A stretch of 64,000 bases of DNA. Source: Talinum fruticosum (taxonomy: Eukaryota; Streptophyta; Magnoliopsida; Caryophyllales; Talinaceae). The translations under genes and the position numbers were made by a program. The notes below the pieces were generated by a model. The model was not told where the DNA came from and made no database searches. It saw only the letters and a list, made by a program, of their open reading frames with translations. Positions 41,361 to 54,367 of this stretch are shown in pieces (the first letter of the stretch is position 1; every line of letters starts with the position of its first letter). The stretch spans positions 3,537,501-3,601,500 of the forward strand of contig JAITYX010000004.1 in NCBI GenBank assembly GCA_021018815.1, written 5' to 3'.

Positions 41361-44300
41361 TCAACTGGTGTCTGGACATATCTCTAGACTTTTTCCGGAA
41401 TCAGTTGCAGCACACAGTGCTTTCCAAATTGGTGCTAACATCTTAAGCGGTGGATGTAGCTCCTGAGAAATGGAAATAACAATAAGCGGCAAACATGAAA
41501 ACATAGGACAAGCACAAACTAAATAAATTTTAGAGAAGTTTGTTCATTACATCAGTCATCAAGAAAAAACTCAAACTGGATCAGCCAAAATCACTAGTTC
41601 TTCAATAAATTCAATTTTCCAAACAGCAATATCAGATTCATAGGATTTGTGTAAGGTGGGGAATTGGTTCATAATGTAATGCTGTTGTGCCAAGTCAAGA
41701 ATTGGCAAGAGGGTATAAAAGAAAAACATAATGGGAATTTTCCCAGGAAATGGCAAGAGGGTCATGGCTCGTGACTTGTGTAAAATCAGCTGCCTTTTCT
41801 GTCTTCCTAAATAGAAATATTGTAGTATCTTCAGGGGAGGTAGGTGGCTGGGGCAAAAGGTCCTTTACTATTTGTACAGGTTATGAAACATTATCCACGG
41901 TTCTGAATGCACCGCTCTTTTAATCTTATGCTTAGAATTTCATCAGAGACGCAGGGTCCTCAAAATTACCAATTTATCTTTTGAAAGATTGTTGAATCTG
42001 ATGTTGCATAGGAGGTGGAGACTCTGTCTTACATGATTGAAGAATTTAAAAGGTTCAGAAAGTGTGGTGGAATTATATTTATATGAATCCTAAGTTGTTG
42101 GAAGGTGTTCAAGAAGACATCAAACAGCAGATACTATCTGCTACTGCATTTGTGAAAGGAACCGTCCTTCCAAATATTAGCAGGTTAAAATATCTGACAC
42201 CAGGATTTCCATTTTTCTTGATGAAAGAAATAACTAAAATTAGATCATGGCTTAACAGACATTTATATATGGAGGGTAACTTTAATTAACTAAGTGTTTC
42301 TTCTAGAGATAGGCTTCTGGTCCAGGATATTTCTTCTTCCTCAGTAAATGCTCAAGAAAGTAGAAAGCCTTCATAGGAACTCTTTATAGGAACCAAGAAA
42401 TGAATATTTCAGAGTACCACTAGTGGCATGGGATTTAATATGTGCTCATAAAAGTTACTGGAAAGTAGAACTGAATAGCATTAAAACTTCTGGAACAAAG
42501 TTATGGCTGCCAAGCAAATCCCCATCAGCAAGATGCTGCCAATAATTATTTAATAAAAAGGAAAATCTTTAGGGTTAAGAGATCCACAGCCACAGCCACT
42601 AAGCTCAGCATGTACCATTGTTTTGAGGAATAAATTTGCAGCAGGTTTTACTCAAGACAGGAATTCAAAGACCCTCCTTACGCCCAAAAAAAAAAAAAGG
42701 AAGAGACAGAGACGGATCAAAAAATGACTCAGGAGTATCTCAAATTCTTTGGAACCCATTTTTAGGGGACTATATGATTAAAATGGTTTGCAAAGCGATC
42801 TATATTACTGTTACTTTTATTGGGGGACTTACCATTACATTTTTGTTAGTCATTGTTAAATTTAAACGAAATGCCTTCAATGTCCACACGATATTCTACT
42901 GTCATTGCTTTTCTCACTCAATTTCGCAAAACACAACTCTCCCCCCACGTTCTTCCTTTGATGATTCTATCTCCGCCTTCATTTAATCTCCTAAGTGCAT
43001 TGACGAAGCAATAACAGAAGAAAGTGCAGATCGGGCCACACAGTTGAAGAAAGTTGTGGACGACTGAAATGGTAAGTGATTAATTAATCTAGGGTTTCAT
43101 AGTTATTGATTATTTGGTGGTTTGGATAATTTTAAGGAATATGAACTACAGAATCAAAATTGAGGGTTTTCTCGGTGAATTTAAGGTTTGTTTTGATTAT
43201 TTGAAATTGTATGAAATTGAAGTTGAAAGGTTTCATTTTTGGAAAATAATTTACATTGCTAGCCTTTGCAGTTTCAAATTTGACATCACCAAATTAATCA
43301 CAATTGCCACTTTTGAAATTTTAAAAAGTCTCACAAATACAATTGATTTTCAAAAACTCACAACACATTTCCAATTAATATACTAAAACCCCAATTTCAA
43401 AACATTAACCTTTCTTTCTTAACCATAACCAACATTAGGTTAGAAGAGAGAGAAAGAAAGAGAGTGGGAATAGAAGAAGAAGCTTAAAAAAACACTTAAA
43501 GGGCCAAGCCTACCTTTGCTCAATGACTTCTTCCTTCACTAGGAAGAGAAGAAGAAGAAGAAGAAGAGACAGGGAGCGTTAGTTTGGAAGGAAGGAAGGT
43601 TGGAAGAGGGGCAAATAAAGCCCACCCCATCTTCTTTGTCAAACATTTAATCGTTGGCTCACGAAATCACATAGGTATTTAAGTCATTTCATTTGAATTT
43701 AACGGTGACTAATAAAGATATAACAACAAGTACCCCAATAATAATACCAGTATAATATAAAGGACTTTACAAACCATTCTAATAATATAGTTTCCTAAAA
43801 ATAGTTTCCAAATAATTTGGGGTACCCCTTAGTCATTTTTTGGAGACAAATGAAGTTCTTAAATAATGTCAAGCATAAAGAGATCAAGTTAGTTTACCTT
43901 GAAAACCAACATTAACTCATCTTCATCACGTAAAATCAAAGCAAGGCTCCAATAACAAGTAACTGGTGTTACACATTCGTTTAGAAGAGGCTTCAAAATC
44001 TTGTCGATGGGGACAAAACGACATACAGCTCTGCCACTAGAAGAAACAGCAGGACTAGAAGTTATGATACTGAAGCTCCAAAGGGAAAACGATCAGAGTA
44101 GGATATGATTGGAAAACGATATAATCCAATATAATGCGGCCAATTCTTTCATCATGTTTCTTGAATGTATTCATTCAACAACCATACAAACTCCAAGACA
44201 ATGATATTTAAGTTTAAAACAGCATTAGAGAGTGTGAGCCGCCCAAAATATCCAACATTTGTTATGGAATTCCAGGGCATGATGAGGGATTGAGCCAAAT

Positions 44301-45619
44301 GCAACATACAAAAGTGGTGATCAACTAAAACCAAGTATTAGTTAAAAAAATGTTGGATAAATAATCAGTGAAAAACCTGGTTCCTGAGATGATAGCCATT
44401 TATTTATAGAAAGCAATAAATTACTATCTATTTATTTTATCCACTGCCTAGTACAGTTTTGTTAGGAAATGCTGTATCCAACTACCAAATGGTGTTTTTC
44501 AGAATGATCCCCACAAGAACCAAAGACTCGTGATAAAACGAAAATAGAAATTCCCACATATCATCTCTTCATATCTCAATCTTCATAGTATCCTTATATT
44601 TTCTAAATTTGCTCATCCTTTCTAGAGGCAAGACTGTTCCATTGGTACCATCTTAAACTAGTTCTAAAATGTAAAGATTGATCATGGGGAATGTAGGAGA
44701 ATGTACCTTCTATAATGGGTTTCAAGTTGAACTCCAAATGCTGGAATAATCACAACAGACTCTGTCACCATATGAAAATTGAAACGGTAAGAAATACAAC
44801 TCCTTCTCAAATCATTGGATAACATAAAATTTTAAGCAGCATAATTGTTCTCTTCAGGATTCATGCAAAGGTAAGACAACGCTAAAAATTCTTTGTTCTC
44901 TCCCCCACCCCCTTGGGAGCAGTCTTTGGGGGATATAACAATTAGTAGATCAATATCCTCCCAAATGATATGCTGATTATTTTCATCTACCAAATTTTAC
45001 ATCAATTTTGGAAAGGAAAGCCAATAAATGGAAGTGTCCCTTGATCAACAATAAGGTCAGAGAATCTCAGCTTTGGAAACTCACTTCAGCATATAACAAT
45101 GAACTTGTTGCATAATAGATCATGCAACTTCAACATGCATATCATAGTGAACATCCAAGAACAACAAAATAGAGTGTTCATTCAACCGACTGACCTTTCT
45201 CGACAAGTCTCTGACAGAAGAACTTGATAAACGAAGCACCTATGACCAAGTAGAAAAACAGAACATATACAGATTCGCCCTGCCATAAAGTATGTAATTA
45301 ATTCAGAGGCATGAACGAACATCCTGGTCAATCCTACCTCAACATAAACAACAGTATGCTGCCTAAACATCACATAAGTATGTCGTAAAGAAGTCGAAAA
45401 GGGCCGGGAGAAAGAAGTTGTAATATGGCATCAGCATACCTTTCCCATAAACGAATAGTAGGCGTTTAGCAGCAAAACAAGAGCAGACAAACATGCAACT
45501 TGACTCCGAAGACGGCTTTTCCTAGCAACCACACAATGACGATCAACTCTTTGGGAAGGCCATTTTCCAGTTTCATTTATGTATTCGTATCTAGAGTTAG
45601 CAATACATTCCCCAGCCAT
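41361..45619 (-). CDS. PIGH: GPI-GlcNAc transferase subunit H (PIG-H), 5 coding exons
   Basis: PIG-H belongs to the ER complex that adds GlcNAc to phosphatidylinositol, the first step of GPI-anchor synthesis. Exons in coding order are 45619-45440, 45279-45195, 44761-44707, 44036-43898 and 41462-41361. All have GT-AG borders and matching phases, giving 186 residues; human PIG-H has 188. The N-terminus MAGECIANSRYEY...GKWPSQRVD is followed by two hydrophobic segments (ACLSALVLLLNAYYSFMG and VYVLFFYLVIGASFIKFF) forming the membrane hairpin. The conserved PIG-H domain follows: ESVVIIPAFGVQLETHYRS, RFVPIDKILKP, CYWSLALILRDEDEL and ELHPPLKMLAPIWKAL. The last intron is 2.4 kb. A 5' UTR acceptor (TTTCCAG) lies just before the ATG, so a leader exon near the GA-rich 46.25 kb region is likely. 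No frame break is present. Confidence 0.93.
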
Positions 45620-46249
45620 CGAAAACCTGGAAATTAGAAATGTCTAATCAAACAAACGCTCCAGTAAAGCAGAAAATAATACATGAAAATGTTGATCATC
45701 AACCGAGGGGGAGGGGATTAGAAGTCAATCATCAATCAACAAATAAGGTTGAACCTTTTTCTCACCAAGGAGATAAAAAGCAACCAAACACACCCCCATA
45801 TCAGTACTTGAAATAAGAGAACGCGAAGAACAAAGTTCTTGAAAACTGAACATGAACTTCTTGCAATTTTTAGGGTTTTAGAATTCTTAAAATGTAGCAA
45901 TTATAACCACAATATCCAAGATACAATCACTAACACAGCATAAAATCCAACATAAACTCCTAAACAATCAATAAATTAGCTACACTCCATACCCAAACAA
46001 GTAGAAAAAGCGTTATGAATCAGGACCCTCAAAAACCCTCAATAATTTCAGGGAGGAATTAATTGAAGGGGCACTAATTTCACGAAAATCAATCCATTAC
46101 GTCTTAATCGGTAGAGGAGCTGAAAAATTTAGATGTAATGGCAGGGCAAGTTAGCAGCTACAGTACAGAATACGAAAAAGAAGAAGAGAAACTTCGTGAA
46201 CTGAAACTAAGAAAAATAAGAGAAAATCTCAGCAGAGAGAGACCGAGCG

Positions 46250-46252
<3 letters not shown>

Positions 46253-46283
<31 letters not shown>
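46253..46283. repeat. (GA)n microsatellite at the probable PIG-H 5' end
   Basis: A GA dinucleotide run is followed by GGC-rich sequence (GGCGGCGGCGGCACC). On the - strand this is a CT-rich tract of the kind common at plant transcription starts, placed upstream of PIG-H. Confidence 0.85.
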
Positions 46284-46285
<2 letters not shown>

Positions 46286-46379
46286 AGGAGTGGCGGCGGC
46301 GGCACCGGCGCTAGAGCGGCAGCGGTAATGGCACCGGAGGCGACGGCGGTAAGAGTAGCCGGAGTAGCATTGGGTAACT

Positions 46380-47026
46380 ATTAGGCTTTAACGTCACAGT
46401 GGGCGACTAATTCCGTACTTTTTTCTTCAATCTTTTTTTTTTTTTTTTTGGTTTTTAACTAATAGAGGATACTTTGATCCAAAATAAATAAATAAAAGAA
46501 AAAAAACTAATAAAGGGTAGTAGTGGATGAGGACAACTAGGGTAATCAATTCGACTACAGGTTACGTTAAATCCGAATTGCATTATAGTTTTGGAGCTAC
46601 GATGTTTTAGTTAGTTTTTTATTTGGGTTAAGTTTTCTTTTCTTTTTTTTTTAGGTTAGTCAATTTGGTTGTCGAATTGAATATTGATTCGAGTGGTCCA
46701 ATACATATTTTTTATTTCAGTCAATTTTTTCAAGTCTCGTTGTGGGTGTACATTAGGCCAAATCAAGACCAAATTGAAATATAGAACAAGTTGAAATTGC
46801 ATACCGATAATCAAATCATTTTGACTCGAGTAGTTTACTAGATTAGAGCAAACCCAAAAATGAGACATAATCAATGTCGGTTTGTTTAACAGATAAAATT
46901 TTTGAATATTATTATTAAAGACCTTTATTTCGAGTCCATTTACATTGACCTTTGCATCTTTCCTTATACTAATAATAAAGAAGAAAATTTCTATCAGTTA
47001 AATAACATAACCCTAAAACTTGAATG
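46380..47026. other. AT-rich intergenic DNA
   Basis: No gene or bounded element was recognised. A poly-T run lies near 46433-46449. Confidence 0.4.
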
Positions 47027-47277
47027 TTAAATAATTAAAAGAAAATTAGCTTCACTCTGGTAGGCATTGGTTAAATCCCACAAAAACAAAAAACAAAAAA
47101 AACTGATTAAGACACAAAATCAACTATTCAAAATCTATGTGGAAAATAGGGATGGTGTTTTAAATAATTAAAAGAAAATTAGCTTCACTTTGGTAGGCAT
47201 CGGCTAAATCCCCACAAAAAAAAAAATTTAAGATACAAAATCAAATATTCAAAATCTATGTGAGAAATAGGGATGGG
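47027..47277. repeat. 133-bp tandem duplication abutting a hAT element
   Basis: AAATAATTAAAAGAAAATTA begins at 47029 and again at 47162. Each copy runs through GCTTCACT.TGGTAGGCAT and ends in AATCTATGTG..AAATAGGGATGG. The second copy continues into the hAT-like element; the first stops after the element's first nine bases. Confidence 0.85.
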
Positions 47278-47787
47278 AATACAACCCGGATCCGAACAAT
47301 GTATCCCAAATCTGTCTTGAATTTTGTGGTTATGGGTATAAAAAATTTTAAAATTTTCGGGCATGGGACGAGTACGAGTAAAGCAGGTGCGAGTACGAGT
47401 ATAGGGTTCACCCGCCCGAACCCATACCTGAATGTTTTTTTTTAAAAAGAATAAAATTTGTTGGGAAGCGAGTTAAACATTGGGCTAAGTAAATATATTT
47501 TCATTTTATTTGTGCTATTGATGTATAATTATAAATTTATGATAGAGTCAAAAGATTTTTTAACTACTCATCGCTAATGCCATATTAATAGTATAAATTT
47601 CGATGGATATTATTGTTTTAACATTTATACATACCCAAATAATGCCCGATATATTCGAAATATCCGGTGGGTATGGATATGAAGATAGATTTTGAAAATC
47701 CGATAGATATAAATATAAATATACTGATGATTTTCGAAAATGAATATAAGTGCAAGTACAATTGTACCCGTTCCACGTCCATCCCTG
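47268..47787. mobile_element. Degenerate non-autonomous hAT-like element, about 520 bp
   Basis: The left end is TAGGGATGGGAATAC and the right end is CACGTCCATCCCTG, an inverted match with one terminal change. The flanking 8-mers are GTGAGAAA and GTGGGAAA, a target duplication with one mismatch. The termini match the 8498-9099 element, so both belong to one hAT group, but this copy is older. There is no transposase. Confidence 0.65.
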
Positions 47788-47799
47788 GTGGGAAAATTC

Positions 47800-49474
47800 A
47801 CGCCTCAAAAAAACAAGTAGCTCATGCAGTCTCATAAACTTTTTTTAAAAAAAGTAGCTCATAAGAAGGAAAATGCATAGAGGAAGGTGATAGATATTCC
47901 AGATGCTACTGCTCAAAAGAATTTAATAAACAAAACAAATTAGGATTCACCGCCTCCTACCAAAATTGCTCAACAAGTTTTACACCTTGGTGAGAAGCTT
48001 TTTCAGTTATTGGTTATAAAGTTGCGATTATAAGAAGAATTATAAGGAGCCTAAAAAGAGTTTGAAAAAATACATTAAATATGATGCTAACAGAGTTTAA
48101 AAAATTATCTTTATTTTATGGGACAAATCGATTTATTCCTATCTATGTAAAGTAAATGATGCATTATTAGCTACACTCTATTGAGAACCGAAAAACAAAT
48201 TTACCCATGATTTATACCTTAATAATAGATTTCCAAAAATATTGTCATAAATCATGTTCAAAATTAATACAATAGGTCAAATTTAGTCTGACAACTTTGA
48301 TCTAGTTCTTTTTCGATCTATCTCCCTCTTTTACCATCCATAACATTATTAATCTCACATCCTTATATCTACATCTTATACTACTTTTTATGTGATGTGA
48401 CAAATAATCTGATTCTTACCCACTTGTGGAGCTAGGAAATTGAACTATGGGTATCCTTGTATATGGATGTTCTTTAGGCTTTGTAACTTTTTTTATACCC
48501 AAACTACAGACATTCATGAACAACTAATAAGCATTGTTTTGGACACAGCAGTGTCCAAGGATGCTGTCGGGTTACATGTAGCTCCGCCGTACCTCTTTCA
48601 TCTTGTCCTTTGGTGCCACCGCACTTCTCTAATAGCTTTATTTCTTGTCTTAATCAGTGTTATGTGCCTACATATTCAACGAATTATACTTCGAAGTTTA
48701 TATCTACACTTTAAATCAAACAAAATGATACTATAGATTCAAATATAGAGAATATACCTACTTCATAGTTCCACCCTCCTGAATTGTTTTTAAATCCAAG
48801 TTATGCTGGGATGATCAGGAAAGACTATACACAATTTTAACTTTTTACATACTACATTAATACATACTTCGACCAATAATACATTAGAAATATGAAGTAT
48901 AACAAGATAAAACTTTTAACACTTGGTGTTCCCATTTCCCAGCTTCCAGCTCAATCCCCTGAATAGGAGCCAACTCCCAAATACCAAGAATACTTTCACA
49001 TTTCAACTCCAAAACACCTGACAGTGACACCTTGGGGGAAAAGAATAGTTGGCTTAAAAAAACAGAAGAGGAGCATAAAATGTGCAGCAAATCACATTGC
49101 AGGAAAAAATATAGCAAGGAAAAGCCACATAACATAACTACAAACTCAACAGTCCAACAGAGAGAAAACCAGCAAATAAATCCCACAATACAGAGCATCA
49201 AAGTGAAACTCATGTAACTATTCCAAATCAGATAACAATCCAGTAAAAGAACCAAGTTCAACTCCATTGTCATCAGCTGGCTAAAGAACAAAGCATCATT
49301 CCACAGGTTCTAGGATTTCCTTTTTCCACATATTTTTTTCCCCTTTGTATTTGTTGGGGCGGGGGGATGCCACCTAGCACAGGAATCTCGGTCCGAGATC
49401 CGGCTTGGCTTGAAATTGCAAAACATGATTTTGTCAAATCAGCCGAAATATATAACAACCAGGATGTAGGAGAG
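47800..49474. other. Intergenic DNA and probable WOX13 3' region
   Basis: No gene was recognised between the hAT-like element and the WOX13 stop codon. The right end probably contains the WOX13 3' UTR. A GC-rich patch at 49352-49410 shows no recognisable function. Confidence 0.4.
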
Positions 49475-52258
49475 TTAGCTCGTCATGCTGTAATCCTTGG
49501 TTGGTTGATAAGCATTATAGCTCTCAGGCAACTCCAGCTTCCCAATCAAGTGATCCATTCCTACATTCACAGTTAAAGGTATTCCATGAACTCATTTCAG
49601 AAAAAATCAAAAGAACTTCCCCTAAGGTAAAATGACCATAGATTGTAACAGTTTCTCCTGTCCGAAAAGGCGGTGGTTGTGAACTATGGTTGCTATTGTA
49701 TAGAAGTTGAAAACAAAAGCAAGTATAATACGGAAGCAAATTAGAATTAAGCATTATCAGTATTTTTAAATCTGATTGGTCATAACTTATAACTAACTAT
49801 GCCCATAAGTTATCATAGCAAAGATCACCCACTAATTTGTTTCAAGACTTTGCAATTCTTCTGGAGGATTTGGGTATTCGTGAATCATGACCCTACACCT
49901 AGAAAGGAGAAGTTCAAGTTCCTTGACAGCTGCTGGATTATTTAACAGCCTGATTTTGTTCCATACACTAATTTAACAGCCAGAAACTCCTCTTTTCTCA
50001 TTTCTTTTGTGTTCATGTAATGAGGAAGTAAGAGTGAAAAGTGACTTTCATAAAGAGCCAGGGAGAGGGAGCTACGTGGAGATCTTAAGACACTATATGC
50101 TTTTAGAGATGATACCGGTGTAAATATAGAATACTTACTTGCATTCTGCAGGACGCTCTCATACAAAGCCAGTTGGTTCATGTCGAAACTCTGGGAAGGT
50201 TCAAAACTACTATTTGATGAAAAGATAGAATCCATTTTGCCAGTCTTTGGATCGAGTGAGTGCATATTGGAACTAATCTCCTGGCCTTGAAAGCAGAGAT
50301 CATCCACTCTTGAAGCTAAGTTGTGCTGAGACTGAAAGTTCTCGGACTTAGCTTTTTGTCTTCGGGTGATTCAGCATCTGTCTCTACCTCTGATTCAGCA
50401 TTGTTCTGGGCATTGTTCTGCTGCTTCTTTTCGATCGAGCACGCCTGTTTTGGAACCAATTGTACACATTTGTTTCAGAGATCTGCCCATGTTGGGATAA
50501 CTCTGCAGTTATCTCCTTGATCTTCTGCTTGCTCACAGTTCCCTTGCCTTGTTTAAAGATGCGCTCTAGAGTCTCAAGCTGCAAAGGTGTTGGGGTCCAA
50601 CGTTGCCGAACAGTAATTTTGTGCCCAACAGCCGTAATCAGAGGATCACAGTAAAGATTTCCAAGTCTTGCTCCTGGTTTAATCATAGACGAATATGAAG
50701 TTTAAAATAAGTTGAGCACAATGTCTTCAGAGAAACCAGGGCAAGAAAGTAGAACATCATTAAGAAGACATGCAAATCAAAAAACTGCAATGGACCAAAC
50801 TGTAATAAGTTGGAGACCAGAACTCCAAAACTAAGTTGCTGGGAGTCTAGGACTTCTTACTTCAGCCCAAGCAGCTGTACTTGGTACCAACAATTGCGTA
50901 AATTACACTTGATGCCTTCATTTTTAGGCTAAAAACTCAAAAGTTTTTGAAAATTGATAGAGCACAACATCTAAATCTATATTACTGTCATGTATATATA
51001 ACACTCCATGGGTACTTTTGTGTCTGAGAAATAGTGCCAGCCCTTTCAGCACAACTTCTCTCCTGAACAGGAATTTATTATAGTTGATATATATCATGGG
51101 AAGTTGAGAACAGGGGTCTAGCATAGTATTCTATGATTCACTGGATAAATTCACTTTGCTCGGACGCCTGGGTTGGCAGCTATGACAGTAAGACATTGCA
51201 AGCTTTGGTTAATCCATATTCACCAGAAACCACCAAGAAATAGGTACACCTTCAAACCTTTTGTCCATGCCTATGCTGGCTTAGCTAACTCTCGTACTGT
51301 CATTTAAATGAAGTAAAATAGCCCCGGATAGAAGTTCGATTAATATTAAAAATTCACCATTGATGTACGTATGTGCAAGTTTTAGATGCCTATTGATGGC
51401 AGGAAAAATTTAGAATTATACTTGCAGCTAATATTCACTAAGGATTCCCTATATCAACATGAAGATGCAATGTCCTTGAGCTTAATTATACCACAGTTCA
51501 GGTACAAGAACCCACATCCATTAGGGATTGAGCACAACTCACAAGGATGAAGGTGTCTATTAGGAGCAGCAGCAACAACAACAAAACCCATAACAAATAT
51601 AATATTTATAAAAATTCAAAAAAAAACAAAGGCTTTGCAAGCTGCGGTTAAATCCACAATAGTAAGAGAAATTACACCAAGTTGAAATGGCAAACAGAGA
51701 GGTGTTTGGTTAAAAACAAAATTGGTAAAATGGTGGAAGTTGCTTCCCTCCCTCCCCCGTAAGTAAGGACTTACCCCAGGAACTTATTTTCCTTGCCAAA
51801 AATGTTCAAACATTTTCTGTGAAAAATTACAAGGAAAACTATAGTTCACGGAAAGAACAATTTTGTACAAGGACACAATTAAATACCCGAATGTTGGCAT
51901 GATAAGATGGGAAATTGGAATAAATCACAGAAAACTTAAAGCAGCTTTAACAAGTAAGGCCAAAAGATACCATAAATCTACCGCAGAAGTTTGCCAAAAT
52001 ATAAATCCAGAAGGGGGTAGTCATGATATGAAGTACTGTAAAAGCGAAAATTTACAAAAGAAGGGCAAAAAATAAACAAACTAAATTCTACCAAAATATA
52101 AATCCAGAAGGGTTAGTCATGATATGAAGTACTGTTAATGTGGAAAATTACAAGAGCAGGGCAGAAAATAAACAAAACTAAATTATACCCATTTCAATAA
52201 ATGCATCAAAAGGGAAGAAAACATGATCAAACCATCATATTATGCTAGAAATGAAAGG

Positions 52259-52294
<36 letters not shown>

Positions 52295-52543
52295 AGCAAG
52301 ATCTTGTTGGGAAGAGAAAGCTTTATGCATTTCAACAAGTTGTTCACAAATGGTAGCATAAACAGCGATTTGGGTGCGGAGGATTTCGAGCTGTTCATCA
52401 GTCATGACCTTAACACACAAAACCTCATTCAAAATATCCCCACCATTTGCATCTCCAGTTACATTGACGCCAATTCCTCCACTAATCATCCCCTGGCTAC
52501 CTCCATTTCCTCCGCTCTCTTGGGATTGCAGTTGTGACTCCAT
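49475..52543 (-). CDS. WOX13: WUSCHEL-related homeobox protein, WOX13 clade, two frame breaks
   Basis: WOX13-clade proteins are plant homeodomain transcription factors acting in the nucleus. Exons in coding order are 52543-52294, 50673-50139 and 49560-49475, giving about 289 residues after frame repair. Exon 1 starts [12 protein letters not shown] and carries the clade signature [20 protein letters not shown] and [12 protein letters not shown]. Exon 2 carries the homeodomain, with [37 protein letters not shown] and RSKR. The reading then shifts: [20 protein letters not shown] lies in the next frame, and [19 protein letters not shown] in the third. Both breaks fit one missing base, in TT at 50425-50426 and in T5 at 50353-50357. 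Exon 3 ends [20 protein letters not shown], matching the WOX13 C-terminus. The exon 1 donor GCTG|GTCTCT opens directly into a CT microsatellite. Confidence 0.92.
51994..52189. repeat. 97-bp tandem duplication in WOX13 intron 1
   Basis: CCAAAATATAAATCCAGAAG occurs at 51994 and 52091. The copies share GTCATGATATGAAGTACTGT and diverge by small changes. Confidence 0.88.
52263..52292. repeat. (GA)n microsatellite at the WOX13 exon 1 donor
   Basis: Read on the - strand this is a CT array starting at the intron's first bases (GTCTCTCTC). The donor GT at 52293-52292 immediately precedes the array. Confidence 0.93.
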
Positions 52544-52599
52544 AATTCTCTCTCCTACTTTGTCAAACACACACATTCACTCACACAATGTCTCTCTAG

Positions 52600-53297
52600 T
52601 CTCTCCGTTTTTTCGGTCCTCAAATGGGGTTTGGCGTTTTAGAAAAGCGTCAAAAGCGACAAAAAGTAGAAGAGGTGGGAAGACCGCAATTTTCAAGGAA
52701 CACTGGAGAGGATTTGGACTTTTAATTCTACTGTTGGTATTCTCGACAAGTATACAAGCTATATTCACAGTTATGCAAGGAAATGGGCAGGGGAGAGAAA
52801 ATTACGGGCGTAAGGAGGAACTATATACCCTTGAGAGATTCTTCTGACGTTCTATATTTCTAATTCTATGCATCACTTCTTGAGAGGTTCTAATTTTAGA
52901 AGCACAAACATTCTAAGTTTATCTAACAAAATGAATATTTTTGATAAAAAAAGAATGAATATTATTATAAAAATAGGGTTTTCTTTTAATATAAATGATA
53001 TATCATCGGATTCTTCGTTGTTAAGACAATATATTTAGATATTGGATGTTTTTAGTCTATCTATGATTTCTCTATTATTTGTCTTTTTTGGACATATGAA
53101 GCTTGAAGATTGAAGAAGTTAGAGTTCTTGACAACAATTCAACAATTTCTAAAGAATTTATCACATTTGCAATGTGCTAGTTAGTATCCACAACCCTCTA
53201 TCAATTTGTACTGTAATGTTTTATTTTCGAAGCATATCCTTTAAACCTTCTATTCTACATCCACATCTAACTTTTCTTTTTCTTTTTTGTGTTCAAT

Positions 53298-53379
<82 letters not shown>

Positions 53380-54367
53380 CTTTGGAGGATAAATGGTTGA
53401 TTACAATTAAACATTTTGATGTGTTTGGGTTGTATTTTTAATTTATGGATTTAGCAATAAAGAAAAATTTGGCGAGATTGATAGTGTTGGTGTCCATTCG
53501 GATTATTTACACAACAGTTTTACTTCTTATAGAGAAGTTACAATTTTGAAACATTTTGAGAAATATTGTTATTAAATTAGATCTACTAAAAAATGTAAAT
53601 CTACTGGATTATAAAGAAACATTGGTAACAAAAAAACAGCCTCTCAACCACTAAACTAAGTACCCTTATAACGATAAACAAGGCTTTCTCCAATCCAATT
53701 ATGAGTTGAAATTTTCAATTAGATGCTAGTTTATATTGGATTAGCTGAATTTTTATTGGTTAGTTAAGCTTTTATTGTCAAGAGCTGTCGTATGATTGTA
53801 TTTTTTGCTCTTTTGCCAACTACTTATAAAAAAATACATCTATGATTCTCTTTGTTTTTTTAAATCACAATAAATCTACAAGTCCACATGAACATTAAAG
53901 ACGTATTGACAACGGTCAAAACTGAAAAGAGGGGAACCTCCTCCCTTGCCGGCCAAACAATTCTATGAATTGCCCGAAGAGCAAGGGCAAAGTCTCATTC
54001 TCTTTCATGGACTTAAACACCAACCTTGCCAACAAAAGTTATTGACCACTATTGAATGCAATCTATATTGCTCCAGCTGCCTAATTAAGACACAAATTAA
54101 CCTAATTCTCAAAACATAAGAATCCACTCTCAACTTTTACTGTCATTGTTCCATAATATCTCAGATTGTCAAAAGTAATTATTTCATGTTACAAGAAACA
54201 AAAGCAAAATAGGAAAATTTACAATCATTAGATAAGCCTCTACTCTATTTCACAAACACCTACAGATAAATTCTCGTATTCGCATATACTATAAATTAAC
54301 CAAGAATAATGAGTTTGGAATCCATCCTTAAACCCTATATACACAAACACACCTCTTATTTCAGGAG
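52600..54367. other. WOX13 promoter side and intergenic DNA
   Basis: The segment at 52600-52850 is likely upstream or leader sequence of the - strand WOX13 gene. The rest is AT-rich without genes, apart from a (TA)n array. Confidence 0.4.
53302..53376. repeat. (TA)n microsatellite, about 75 bp
   Basis: This is an uninterrupted AT dinucleotide array. Frames that read through it give artefactual Ile-Tyr repeats. Confidence 0.95.

Noticed and set aside
52223..52847. + strand frames over WOX13 exon 1
   Set aside because: They are antisense shadows of the WOX13 coding exon, which has clear family motifs.
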